Assembly (NCBI GenBank): GCA_963849635.1
Contig: CAWKIA010000034.1
Coordinates: forward strand, 1-26,632
Origin: CAVRUD01 sp963849635
GTDB lineage: Bacteria > Chloroflexota > Chloroflexia > Thermomicrobiales > UBA6265
Length of the DNA stretch: 26,632 nucleotides
Direction of reading: 5' to 3'
Below the pieces are notes generated by a model. The model ran no database searches, was not told the origin of the DNA, and saw only the letters and a list, made by a program, of their open reading frames with translations. Below, piece by piece: positions 8,244 through 16,515 of the stretch (positions are counted from its first letter, which is position 1; every line of letters begins with the position of its first letter). A program made the translations under genes and the position numbers.

Positions 8244-8501
8244 ATGAGCGTTAGCCGCCGCATCCTGTACGCTCGCCGTCTGAACCGCTACTGGAACGCC
8301 CGTGGCGCCGGCGCACCACCGGCCACCCTGGACCGTCTCGCCAGCAACATCGATCCGGCCCTGCCACGGACGCTCGACCGTATCGAGGCCCTCGACGACG
8401 CCAAACCCGCCGACCCGATTTTCGCCCAACGACTGGAGCGTGAACTGATGCGCGCCGCGACCTTGAGCCACCGCACCTCCCCGTACATCACTTCCTTCTA
8501 G
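8244..8501 (+). CDS. Small basic protein, likely cytoplasmic N-terminal part of the downstream beta-propeller protein
   Basis: This 85-residue frame begins at ATG 8244 (GAGAGGGGG upstream at 8226-8234); an earlier GTG at 8199 overlaps the sigma-factor stop. Visible segments are SRRILYARRLNRYWNARGAG, a middle with repeated short hydrophobics, and a C-terminal DPIFAQRLERELMRA helix. The frame ends at TAG 8499-8501 but continues open in the same frame through RPPLPRRARRW into the membrane segment of the next gene at 8595. I therefore suspect one original protein: a cytoplasmic region that could bind the sigma factor, a membrane helix and an external propeller. No named domain is recognised, and the anti-sigma role is inference from position. 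Confidence 0.5.
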   Translation: MSVSRRILYARRLNRYWNARGAGAPPATLDRLASNIDPALPRTLDRIEALDDAKPADPIFAQRLERELMRAATLSHRTSPYITSF

Positions 8502-8594
8502 CCCCATGGGCACCTGGCAACGGGCGATACGGACCAACCGACCGCGTGCCGCGCGTCCGAGCGACCGCCCCTGCCGCGGCGGGCGCGCCGGTGG

Positions 8595-10787
8595 ATGGCC
8601 AGCGAGTTCGCCACCGGCGTGCTCGTGGTCCTGGTCCTGATCGCGGGCGGCTACGCCCTCTACGACAACCGCCCGTCCGCCTTGCGCTCGGTCCAGGAGG
8701 CCCCGACCGCGGTACCGGCGACGCCTGAGGCTACCCCGACAGAATCATGGCCGATGTACCGAGGAGACCCGGGCCGAACGGGCAGCTTGCCGGTTCATGG
8801 GCCAGCGAGCAACCCGGCTGAGGTCTGGCGCTTCCAGACTCAAGGCCGGATCGACGCCGCCCCCGCGGTGGTGGGTGGCGTCCTCTACGTCGCCAGCGAA
8901 GACGGGAACCTCTACGCGCTGGATATCTCCACCGGTGCCGTGGTTTGGGCCTTCGCGCTCGGCGCCGGCTCTGGTGCCTCGGTCGTGGTGGCCGACGGCC
9001 TCGTCTACGCTCCCGACGGCGCCAACGTGTTGCACGCCGTCGACGCCGCGACCGGCCAGGAGCGCTGGCGGGCCGAGGGCATGGCCGGCAGCGACCCGGG
9101 TCCGGTCGTGGAGGGCGTGTACTACGCCGCGGGCAACGACGGCACGATTCGGGCCCTCGAGGCCGCCTCCGGCGAGGAATTCTGGAGCGTCCCCCTGAGC
9201 GGCGGCGGCGCCTCGCGCGCGACGGCGTACGCGGACGGGCAGCTCGTGGTCGGCAGTTTGGACGGCCGCATCAACGCCCTGGACGCCGCGAGCGGGGCGC
9301 TGCGCTGGAGCTATGACCTGGGCGGTGGCACCGTCGGCACGCCGGCGGTGCTCGACAGCGTCGTCTACGCCTCCACCTTCGGTGGGCCGGACAACAAGCT
9401 GGTCGCCCTCGACCTAGTCGCGGGAACGCCACTGTGGACCTTCCAGACCTCGGATCGCGCCGACCTGCGCTCGCCGGCTGTGGGTGGCGGGGTCGTCTAC
9501 ACGGTCGGCGGTGACGGCAACGCCTACGCCCTCGACGCCGCAACCGGCGAGACGCGCTGGAGCGTCCAGACAGGGGGGGCGATCAATGCCGCCCCGGCCC
9601 TGGCCGATGACACACTCTACGCCGTCAGCCACGATCAACACATCTACGCGATCGACAGTGCGACCGGCCAAGAGCGGTGGCGCTTCGACATCGGCGCCCT
9701 CAGCGACTACGGGCCGGTCGTTGCCGATGGGACGCTCTTCGTGACCACGAGTGCCGGCATCGTGTCCGCCATCGGCGCGGGAGAGGCGGTGACGGTCGAA
9801 GGCACGCCCTCAGCTGGGGACGCGGGGGGAGGTTCGGGGGGCACGCCGTCGGCCGTGGGTGCGGCGACCCCGTCTGCCGCAACGCCCGCCGTCCAGGCGC
9901 ATGCGCAGTTCCTGTGGGCGTCCTCCGGGTCGACGACGGACACCCTGGTCTCCCCGCAACACATCCGGCTCTCGCCTGACGGCCGGATCTGGGTGCCCGA
10001 CCTGTCGGATCGGTTCTTCATCTTCGACCTCGACGGTACCCTCCAGGAAATCTGGGGGTCATCGGGTAATGGTCCGGGCGAGTTCAAGTTCGTGCGCGAC
10101 GGCACGTCGTCCGGGACGATTACCTTTGCGCCCGACGGCTCCTTCTATGTCATCGATGCCTTGAACTACCGTGTCCAGCACTTCGATCGAGACCGGACCT
10201 ATCTCGGCGAGTGGGGCAGTCAGGGCTCCGAGGACGGCCAGTTCCTCCTGCCGGTGCAACTGGCGATCGCGCCAGATGGCAGCATGCTCGTGACGGATTA
10301 CCTGCGGGGCGATGTTCAGCGGTTCGATGCCAGCGGCACGTTCGTGGGGGCGTTCGACGGCACGGACACCGCCGACGGGCAACTCCGGGGACCGACCGGA
10401 GTCGTCGTCGATGGCGCGGGTCTCGTGTACGTCGTCGAGACGGACGTAAACCGGGTGAGGACCTTCGACCTCGATGGCACCCTAATCAGCGTGGTAGGGG
10501 CAACCGGGCAGGACTTCGGCGGGTTCAATTTCCCGCTCGATGCCGCCCTCGACGAGGACGGCTACCTCTACCTCACGGACCTGGGCAACAACCGGATCGT
10601 CGTCTTTGATCCTCGTGGCGGCTTCGTCTTCGAGTGGGGCACCGTCGGGGCCGAAGATGGCCAGTTCCGCGGTCCCGTCGGGATCGCCCTCAACAGGGGC
10701 GGCGCGGTCTACGTTGCCGAGGTGGACGGGAACCGGATCCAGAAGTTCCAGATCTTTGGGGCCTTCCCGCCGCCGGCCGAGCCGTAG
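8595..10787 (+). CDS. Membrane-anchored PQQ-like and NHL-repeat double beta-propeller protein
   Basis: This 730-residue protein has one N-terminal membrane helix (about residues 5-24), then a Pro/Thr-rich linker. Next comes a PQQ-type propeller (about 50-395) with repeated blades of the form VVxGxVYVxxxDGxxYALDAxTG followed by xRWxF, beginning with the family entry MYRGDPGRTG. A Gly/Ala/Thr-rich linker (about 397-435) leads to a second, NHL-type propeller (about 440-725) with repeats such as GxFxxPxGIAxDxxGxVYVxDxxNxRIQxF. The architecture implies an anchored extracytoplasmic scaffold or sensor; the PQQ-like blades do not by themselves show an enzyme. The ATG 8595 lacks a strong ribosome-binding site and the frame is open upstream to the TAG at 8499, so the true start may lie further upstream. 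It sits directly after a sigma factor, suggesting a signalling or envelope-stress partnership. No complete dehydrogenase active site is evident. Confidence 0.85.
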   Translation: MASEFATGVLVVLVLIAGGYALYDNRPSALRSVQEAPTAVPATPEATPTESWPMYRGDPGRTGSLPVHGPASNPAEVWRFQTQGRIDAAPAVVGGVLYVASEDGNLYALDISTGAVVWAFALGAGSGASVVVADGLVYAPDGANVLHAVDAATGQERWRAEGMAGSDPGPVVEGVYYAAGNDGTIRALEAASGEEFWSVPLSGGGASRATAYADGQLVVGSLDGRINALDAASGALRWSYDLGGGTVGTPAVLDSVVYASTFGGPDNKLVALDLVAGTPLWTFQTSDRADLRSPAVGGGVVYTVGGDGNAYALDAATGETRWSVQTGGAINAAPALADDTLYAVSHDQHIYAIDSATGQERWRFDIGALSDYGPVVADGTLFVTTSAGIVSAIGAGEAVTVEGTPSAGDAGGGSGGTPSAVGAATPSAATPAVQAHAQFLWASSGSTTDTLVSPQHIRLSPDGRIWVPDLSDRFFIFDLDGTLQEIWGSSGNGPGEFKFVRDGTSSGTITFAPDGSFYVIDALNYRVQHFDRDRTYLGEWGSQGSEDGQFLLPVQLAIAPDGSMLVTDYLRGDVQRFDASGTFVGAFDGTDTADGQLRGPTGVVVDGAGLVYVVETDVNRVRTFDLDGTLISVVGATGQDFGGFNFPLDAALDEDGYLYLTDLGNNRIVVFDPRGGFVFEWGTVGAEDGQFRGPVGIALNRGGAVYVAEVDGNRIQKFQIFGAFPPPAEP

Positions 10788-10796
10788 CCGGACTGG

Positions 10797-11347
10797 GCGT
10801 AACGCCCTCCATTTGGGTAGAGGAGCGCTACACCATCAACGCCGTGGGCAACGTCTACGTCGTCGAGGTAGGGACGATACGGGTTCAGCGGTTCGGGTCG
10901 GACGGATCCTTCCCGGCCACGATCGGGACTGCCGGGAACGGTGACGGTCAGTTCCTGGCCGCGGGGCATCAGGCGGTCTCGCCGGACGGCACGTTCTTCG
11001 TGGCTGACTACGACGACAGCCGCATTGAGGTCTTTTCTCCGGACGGGACGTTTGTGCGAGCCTGGGGCGAGGATGGGAGGGAGCCTGGGCAGTTGGGCGG
11101 CCCGCTCGGGCTCGCGCTCGATGCCGACGGCCACGTCTACGTCAGCGAAGAGAGAAACGGCCGCGTCCAAACCTTCACCGCGGACGTCCAATCGCTGGCG
11201 ATCGTCGGGGGCCCAAGCGACGACGACGGCCAGCTCACGTCGCCGAGCGGCATCGCCATCGATGGCGAAGGCGTGCTCTACGTCGTGGAGTACGGCAGCA
11301 ACAGGGTCCAATAATTCACCCTTCCTCCATCGCTCGGACCCGAGTAG
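10797..11347 (+). pseudogene. Decayed NHL-repeat propeller fragment, tandem copy of the preceding C-terminal domain
   Basis: The plus-strand frame after the preceding stop encodes about four NHL blades (NVYVVEVGTIRVQRFGSDGS, FVADYDDSRIEVFSPDGTF, HVYVSEERNGRVQTF, GVLYVVEYGSNRVQ) but has no credible start: the only candidate, GTG 10841, falls inside a blade. The frame stops at TAA 11312-11314. Read past that codon it continues FTLPPSLGPE to a TAG at 11345-11347, which parallels the KFQ...FPPPAEP ending of the upstream protein, so the TAA probably replaced a Lys codon. I infer a tandem duplicate that lost its N-terminal part and then gained a stop. Confidence 0.65.
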
Positions 11348-11439
11348 GTCGAGTCCGACCGCGGCACGTCCCCACCATCTCCCTCCCCATCTCCGGTAGA
11401 ATCGCGGCCGTGAACGCTAGCGCGCGGTTAGGAGGGGTG

Positions 11440-12276
11440 ATGGCTGGGGACTTGTCCGTTTCGGTGCTGGTCTCCGGGCTGCAAACACCCGAGGGACCGG
11501 CGTTCGACCGGGCGGGGAATCTCTACTTCGTCGATTGGGAAAAATCATCGATCGTCCGACGGACGCCGGACGGTGAAGTCGGCGAGTGGGTCAACACCGG
11601 CGGGATTCCCGCCGGCCTGGCCTTTGACAAGGACGGAAATCTCTACATCGCCGACGAAGGCGACGAGATCCACGGCATCTTGAAAGTCACGCCGGACAAG
11701 ACCATCACCACCCTGGTCGATTCCTACGAAGGCAAGCCTCTCAACGGCGCCAACGATCTCGTCTTCGACACGAACGGCGTCCTCTACTTCTCCGACCCAT
11801 GGCGCTCGTCTCGCGCCAACCCGATCGGCGGTTTCTATCGCTTCTTCCCCGACGGCCACCTGGAGCAGATCGATACCGGCCTGGCCTTCCCTAACGGCGT
11901 CGCTGTCGACGCCGCTGGCGCGGCCGCCTACCTGGCGGAAACCGGTCACCGCCGCATCCTCCGCTACGCCATCGCCCAGGACGGCTCGATCGGCCCCCGC
12001 GAACACTGGGCCGACCTCTCCGGCGAGCAGGGCCCGGACGGCATGGCCTTCGACGCCCGCGGCAACCTCCACGTCGCCCACTACAGCGGCTCCCGCGTGG
12101 CCATCTTCGGCCCGGACGGCACCGAGACCGGCGAGATCGCCGTCCCCGGCGCAAATGTGACCAACTGCGCCTTCGCCCCGGACGGCATCGGCCTGGTCAT
12201 CACCGAAGTCGCCACCGGCTCGGTCTACCGCGCTGAGGTCGGCTACCCCGGCCAACAGCTGTATAGCGAAGTGTAG
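11440..12276 (+). CDS. SMP-30/gluconolactonase-like six-bladed propeller protein
   Basis: This 278-residue protein is of the SMP-30/regucalcin/lactonase family, metal-dependent hydrolases of sugar lactones. Conserved candidate metal ligands are Glu18 (TPEGPAFD), Asn152 (FPNGVAVD) and Asp200 (GPDGMAFD), with the NGANDLVFD segment at 102-110. No signal peptide is seen, so it is probably cytosolic. I chose ATG 11440 because GGAGGGG lies immediately upstream; GTG 11410 would add ten residues. NHL-containing genes lie just upstream, so a shared propeller ancestry is possible, but the family residues fit SMP-30. The substrate cannot be stated from sequence. Confidence 0.85.
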   Translation: MAGDLSVSVLVSGLQTPEGPAFDRAGNLYFVDWEKSSIVRRTPDGEVGEWVNTGGIPAGLAFDKDGNLYIADEGDEIHGILKVTPDKTITTLVDSYEGKPLNGANDLVFDTNGVLYFSDPWRSSRANPIGGFYRFFPDGHLEQIDTGLAFPNGVAVDAAGAAAYLAETGHRRILRYAIAQDGSIGPREHWADLSGEQGPDGMAFDARGNLHVAHYSGSRVAIFGPDGTETGEIAVPGANVTNCAFAPDGIGLVITEVATGSVYRAEVGYPGQQLYSEV

Positions 12277-12288
12277 ATACAGAATGGT

Positions 12289-12400
12289 GCGCCGGGGACG
12301 CCCCCCTTCCCCCGCTGCGGCAGCGGCAAGAGGAGACGCGGCGTCAAGGAAGCAGCCCCGGCGCTCCGCAACGACCCCTCTCCACCGCCGTGGAGAGGGG
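12289..12400. repeat. Compound intergenic palindromes before the threonine synthase gene
   Basis: An outer 9-bp perfect stem GCGCCGGGG (12289-12297) / CCCCGGCGC (12356-12364) encloses a GC-rich arm. It is followed by a second perfect 10-bp hairpin CCCCTCTCCA / TGGAGAGGGG (12375-12384 with 12391-12400). The second could stop transcription from the upstream gene, though no T-run follows. The purine-rich tail GGTAGGGGGTGAGG continues to the next start. This looks like a dispersed intergenic repeat. Confidence 0.55.
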
Positions 12401-12420
12401 GTAGGGGGTGAGGCCCTTTA

Positions 12421-13607
12421 ATGCCCGAACCAACTAGCGCACTGACCCACTTAGAGTGCTCCTACTGCGGGGAGGTGCGTGAGTCTGATCACCAGGAAAC
12501 CGTCTGCCCGTCCTGCGGCAAGGTATTGCTCGCCCGATATGACCTCGATGCCGCCGCCCGGACGATGACTCAGACGGCGTTGGCGGAGCGGGCATGGGAC
12601 CTGTGGCGCTACGCCGAGATTCTGCCGGTGCGCGATCCTGCTTTCCGGTTGCGGCTGGGTGAGGGTGGGACGCCCTTGCTTCGTGCTCCCCGGCTGGGCG
12701 GTGAGTTGGGCCTGTCGCGTCTGTTGGTCAAGGACGAGGGCAAGAACCCGACCGGCAGCTTCAAGGCCCGGGGCCTGTGCGCGGCGGTCTCACGGGCAGC
12801 GGAGCTGGGTGCCCCCGCTCTGGCAATCCCCTCTGCCGGCAATGCCGCCTCGGCAATGGCAGCCTACGCGGCTCGGGCGGGCCTGCCGGCCCACGTCGTC
12901 ATGCCGCAGGATGCCCCGGCGGCGATGGTCGCCGAATGCAGGGTTTACGGCGCGACCGTGAAGCTGATTCCCGGCTTGATCAACGATGCCGGCCGCGAGG
13001 TTCGGGAAGAGCGGCCCAGCACGGCTGGTGGGATGTCTCCACCCTGAAGGAGCCGTACCGGGCCGAAGGCAAGAAGACGATGGGCATCGAATTGGTCGAG
13101 CAACTCGGCTGGCGGGTGCCGGACTCGATCGTCTACCCGACCGGGGGCGGCACGGGCATCGTCGGCATGTGGAAGGCCTTCGCCGAGCTAGAGGCGATGG
13201 GCCTGATCGGCCCACAGCGGCCCAAGATGATCGTCGTCCAGGCCGAGGGCTGTGCCCCGATCGCGAAAGCGTTCGCCGCCGGCGAGCGCCACGCCCCGCT
13301 CTGGGAAGGTGCCCAAACCGCCGCACCCGGCCTGCGCGTCCCAATTGCCATTGGAGACTATTTGATCCTCGACGCCGTCCGCGCCAGCGGCGGCACTGCC
13401 CTGACCGTCTCCGACGCCGAGTTGATCGCGGGCATGCACCGCCTGGCCCGCACCGAAGGAATCTTCGTCTCTCCCGAGGCCGGCGCGGCGGTCGTCGCCG
13501 CCGAGCGCCTCCGCGCCGAGGGCTTCTTCTCCTCAGACGACGAGGTCGTCCTCTTCGCCACCGGCTCCGGCCTGAAGCACGTCGACCTGATCGGCGAGGC
13601 GGACTAG
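12421..13607 (+). CDS. thrC: Threonine synthase with N-terminal zinc ribbon, one frame break
   Basis: This is a PLP-dependent fold-type II enzyme that converts O-phosphohomoserine to threonine in the cytosol. An N-terminal ribbon carries Cys13, Cys16, Cys29 and Cys32. The PLP lysine is Lys115 in KNPTGSFKARG; SAGNAASAMAAYAARAGL and, after the break, DVSTLKEPYRAEGKKTMG and PTGGGTGIVGMWKAF are family segments. The frame shifts at about 13011-13014: one restored base gives EERxAQHGWWDVSTLKEPYR. The repaired length of about 396 residues is usual. The ATG at 12421 has no good ribosome-binding site. Other fold-type II enzymes (threonine dehydratase, diaminopropionate lyase) are less likely because of the ribbon and the WDVSTLKEPYR segment. 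No homoserine kinase or dehydrogenase gene is adjacent. Confidence 0.85.
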
Positions 13608-13639
13608 AGCGCGTTGCGGAAACCTTGACGCCGTCTGCT

Positions 13640-13795
13640 CGTCGCCCGGGGCTAAAACCGGGCTGGCCAGTTAACCCCCCTAAGGGGGCTGCAACGCCGG
13701 GGCACTGGTCGGATCTTTCCGCCGGTCGAGACGGGTGGCAGCCGGCTTCAGCCGGGTTATCTGGACTAGCCCGGGGTCTCTAGCCCTGGGCGGTG
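13640..13795. repeat. Cluster of related GC-rich palindromes
   Basis: Several short inverted repeats follow one another: GCCCGG/CCGGGC (13644-13649 with 13658-13663), CCCCC/GGGGG around 13676-13688, a GCCGGCTTCAGCCGGG unit near 13742, and a TAGCCCGGGG/TAGCCCTGGGC pair near 13768-13790. The shared words (AGCCCGGG, GGCTAAA, GCCGG) suggest repeated copies of one small mobile palindrome rather than a single structure. No coding capacity is evident. Confidence 0.5.
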
Positions 13796-14194
13796 CCTGG
13801 ATGGCGCCAACCATTTCGACGAGCGCTCTCGCGCCGTTGGATCGCCTGGCATCCTGGATGGGTCCGACCAGTATCCTTGGGCAAGGATGAACCGTCCAGC
13901 CCCGCCGCCGTGGTTGTCGCCGACCATGGCGGCGCATCGAGGTGCCTGGGTCCGGACAGTCGGGATCGTTGCCGGCTTGGGCTGACGTACTCCGAGATGA
14001 ATGAGACGATGCGCGGAGTGGTCGCCGAGTTCACTGCCAAGCCGGTCCGTTTCGCCCGTTCGGTACTGAGCCGTGAAGTCGCCGACTTGGCGGCGGCACG
14101 TAAGCCGACGCCTGACTCATAGATCACACCGCATCCCTGGTGATGTCGGAGATGCGGTGACCGCAAACAACGTCAGTACGGAAAGGGATCCATC
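13796..14194 (+). other. Intergenic region; one weak small frame and a leader hairpin
   Basis: No firm gene is seen. A 41-codon frame at 13997-14122 (begins MNETMRGVVAEFTAKPVRFA) has amphipathic character but no recognised family, and could be a remnant or a real small protein. A 9-bp hairpin CACCGCATC/GATGCGGTG (14127-14135 with 14151-14159) lies in the leader of the M28-like gene and may terminate upstream transcription or shape that leader. Confidence 0.25.
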
Positions 14195-15970
14195 ATGAGC
14201 GGTGTCGGGACAACGACCGAGCCCACGGCTGAGTTGGAGGATCAGGTTCGTCAAGCTGTCTCGGCCGGGCAACTCCAGGAGACCCTGGAGCGATTCAGCA
14301 CGCTTTTCCGCGATACCGGCAGCGACGACGAGTGGACGGCCGCTCGCTATCTGGTCGAAAAGCTCGAGGGGTACGGGGTTCAGGCGGAGATTCTCAGCTT
14401 CGACTCGTTGATCTCATGGCCGCTGGAAGGCCGGCTGGCACTACTGAATGATGCCGGCACCGAATCCGAAACTTTTACCGTGCGGACGCGCTCGTTTGGA
14501 GCGCAAACGCCCGAAGGTGGTATCGAGGCGGAACTGGTGTTCGTGCCATTCCAGGCGCCAAAGCCGGGAGAGATGATCTTCAGCCACCGCGCGGTCTCGG
14601 GCGACTACACCGGCATCGACGTCCGCGGCAAAGTCGTGCTGACCGCGGACGGCGGCCCAGATGGTGTCCTGCGCGCCCAGGAGCGTGGCGCCGCCGGGCA
14701 CATCCACATCTGGCCCTCGGATGAGGCCCTGGTTCACGAGATGATCTGTACCAGTGTCTGGGGCACGCCGACGCCGGAATCTGCCCGGCGCCTACCGTCC
14801 ATCCCGGTGCTCGGCGTCTCGAACAAGGAGGGCCAGGGGGTTGCGGCCCGGTTGGAGCAGGGCCCGCTGCGCGTGCGCCTGGAGTCGAACGTCAGAACAG
14901 AGTGGATGAAGGTGCCACTGGCGACCGGGTACATCCCTGGAGCCGGCAGCGACGACTTCCTCCTCGTCGGCGCCCATATCGACTCCTGGTACGAAGGCGT
15001 CACCGACAACGCGACCGGCGACGCCGCCCTCCTGGAAATGGCCCGCGTGCTCTCCGATGTGCGCGAACAACTTCGCTGCGGCGTGCGCTTCTGCTGGTGG
15101 CCGGGCCACTCGACCGGCCGTTACTCCGGCAGCACCTGGTTCGCGGACACCTGGTTCGATACGTTACGCGCCCACGCCCTGGGCTATCTGAACATCGACT
15201 CCCCCGGCGTCCGTGAGACCGAGATCTGGGACTGCCGGTACAACATGGGCGAGATCGAGCACATCACCGCGGCGGTAGTGAAGGAACTCTCCGGGCAGGA
15301 GCCCAACGTCCGCCGTCCCCTGCGCGCCGGCGATCAGTCGTTCCTTGGCGTCGGGCTGCCCTCGCTCGGCGCGTTCCGCATGCTCCCGCTGGACCACCCG
15401 GACCGCAAGGCGGTCGGCGGCTGTGGCGGAGCCTACTGGTGGCACACCCCGGAGGACACGCTCGACAAGGCGGATGCGGCGATCCTGGCCAAGGATGTCG
15501 AGGTCTACCTGACGATGACTCTGCGGATGTGCGCGCCGGAGATCATCCCCTATCGCTTCGCGGCGAGCGCCCACGACTTCATCGAGTACCTCTCGGCGGC
15601 ACGGGAAGCGGCCGGGGAGCACCTGGATCTGGCCGCACCCCTCGCCGCCGCGGAGCGGTTCAAGGTGGCGGCCGTGCGCCTAGCGGAATCGCCACCCACC
15701 GACGACGCCGCACGCAATGAGGGGCTGAAGCGGCTCTCCCGGATCGTGAACCCGGCCCTCTTTACGACCGATGGCCCATACGACATGGATCCGGCCCTGC
15801 AATCGCCGGTTCTGCCCGGGCTCGCTGCCGCGAAGCAGCTCGCCGGCCTCCAGCCTGGCACGAATGAGTACGGCTTCTTGCTCACCAATCTCGTCCGGCA
15901 GCGCAACCGCATCCACGACGCCTTGCTCCACGCCTGCGAATTGGCGGAGCACCTGACCAAATCATCCTGA
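14195..15970 (+). CDS. M28-family-like peptidase/aminopeptidase with PA-type insert and altered active site
   Basis: This is an intact 591-residue protein with no signal peptide, so it is probably cytosolic. The ATG at 14195 has AAAGGGAT upstream. Residues about 30-85 plus 230-440 form the M28 di-zinc scaffold, with a PA-like insert at about 110-225. Metal-site residues are visible as HID (His261, Asp263), bridging Asp271 in DNATGD, Asp335 in LNIDSPG and His417 in YWWHTPEDT. The usual Glu-Glu (catalytic base and zinc ligand) is replaced: the aligned segment is WWPGHSTGRYSGSTWFAD, with His305-Ser306 where EE is expected. Such a PGHSxGRYxGS loop may mark a separate subfamily. Peptidase activity is thus probable only by fold. 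A C-terminal helical region (about 440-591) is of unknown role. No operon partner is close by. Confidence 0.8.
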   Translation: MSGVGTTTEPTAELEDQVRQAVSAGQLQETLERFSTLFRDTGSDDEWTAARYLVEKLEGYGVQAEILSFDSLISWPLEGRLALLNDAGTESETFTVRTRSFGAQTPEGGIEAELVFVPFQAPKPGEMIFSHRAVSGDYTGIDVRGKVVLTADGGPDGVLRAQERGAAGHIHIWPSDEALVHEMICTSVWGTPTPESARRLPSIPVLGVSNKEGQGVAARLEQGPLRVRLESNVRTEWMKVPLATGYIPGAGSDDFLLVGAHIDSWYEGVTDNATGDAALLEMARVLSDVREQLRCGVRFCWWPGHSTGRYSGSTWFADTWFDTLRAHALGYLNIDSPGVRETEIWDCRYNMGEIEHITAAVVKELSGQEPNVRRPLRAGDQSFLGVGLPSLGAFRMLPLDHPDRKAVGGCGGAYWWHTPEDTLDKADAAILAKDVEVYLTMTLRMCAPEIIPYRFAASAHDFIEYLSAAREAAGEHLDLAAPLAAAERFKVAAVRLAESPPTDDAARNEGLKRLSRIVNPALFTTDGPYDMDPALQSPVLPGLAAAKQLAGLQPGTNEYGFLLTNLVRQRNRIHDALLHACELAEHLTKSS

Positions 15971-16041
15971 TCCGGAGCAGACGATGTGGCCGTAACCGGG
16001 CGTGGATTCAGCGAAACGCTGGGGTGGAGGACGCGATCGAG

Positions 16042-16497
16042 CTACGAACCATCCTGCACGGATAGCTCGACGATCTCGCCGTCGGAGATGCGGAAAGCGC
16101 GCAGCACGGGTGCTTCGGGGAACTCCAGCGAGCAGATCAGGTAGACGATCTCACCCCACTGGGCATGGGCGACGTCGCGGACCGAGGGGTAGGCCACGGA
16201 GACGGGATGGGAATGGTAGTTGACGATGATCTCCTGCCCGGCGGCGTCCAGGTCACGATAGACCCGGTATAGCTCGGTGGCGTCGATCTCAAAGAAGTCG
16301 TCGCCGGCGTAGACGTTCGTCAGGGGGATGACCGCTACCGGATTCCCGTTTACCCCGGAGATGACGCCGCAGCACTCGCGGGGAGCTTCCCGGCGAGCGT
16401 GAGCGATGATCTCTTCTTGCATCGAGCGGGGCAGGTAAAAAGACGTGAGACGTGAGACGTGAGACGTGAGTTCCGAAGCCTCGGTGTCGCTACTCAC
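16042..16497 (-). CDS. mec: JAMM/MPN+ metalloprotease of the Mec type (CysO-cysteine peptidase)
   Basis: In the mycobacterial pathway Mec hydrolyses the CysO-cysteine bond to release cysteine and regenerate the carrier. This protein shows the full zinc motif: Glu41 (PRECCG), His95-Ser-His97-Pro, Ser105 and Asp108, matching HxHx7Sx2D. The GTG start at 16497 overlaps the CysO stop by four bases (GTGA). The first 19 codons (SSDTEASEL, TSHVSRLTS) are translated heptanucleotide repeat; homology to the family begins only at FYLPRSMQEEII. A later ATG at 16422 would remove family-like residues, so the repeat has probably replaced the original start region. It is the third gene of cysM-cysO-mec. The family is known to act on ubiquitin-like carriers, so this assignment is strong in context. 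Confidence 0.9.
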   Translation of the reverse strand: MSSDTEASELTSHVSRLTSFYLPRSMQEEIIAHARREAPRECCGVISGVNGNPVAVIPLTNVYAGDDFFEIDATELYRVYRDLDAAGQEIIVNYHSHPVSVAYPSVRDVAHAQWGEIVYLICSLEFPEAPVLRAFRISDGEIVELSVQDGS

Positions 16498-16515
16498 GTC
16501 TCACGACCCACGTCT
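16441..16515. repeat. GACGTGA heptanucleotide palindrome at the cysO-mec junction
   Basis: On the plus strand, four tandem AGACGTG units (16441-16470) are followed by a 22-base spacer and inverted units CTCACGTCTCACG (16493-16505, a 13-bp perfect match to 16458-16470). It overlaps the last codons of cysO and the first codons of mec. A degenerate one-sided copy of the same unit lies at 16826-16857, in the cysM-cysO gap. Unit length (7 bases) and hairpin layout equal those of the unrelated GTTCCAA family in the ABC operon. Confidence 0.8.

Noticed and set aside
7597..11347. Stop-codon reassignment as the cause of in-frame stops
   Set aside because: Three different stop codons are involved and all three also end intact genes in the window.
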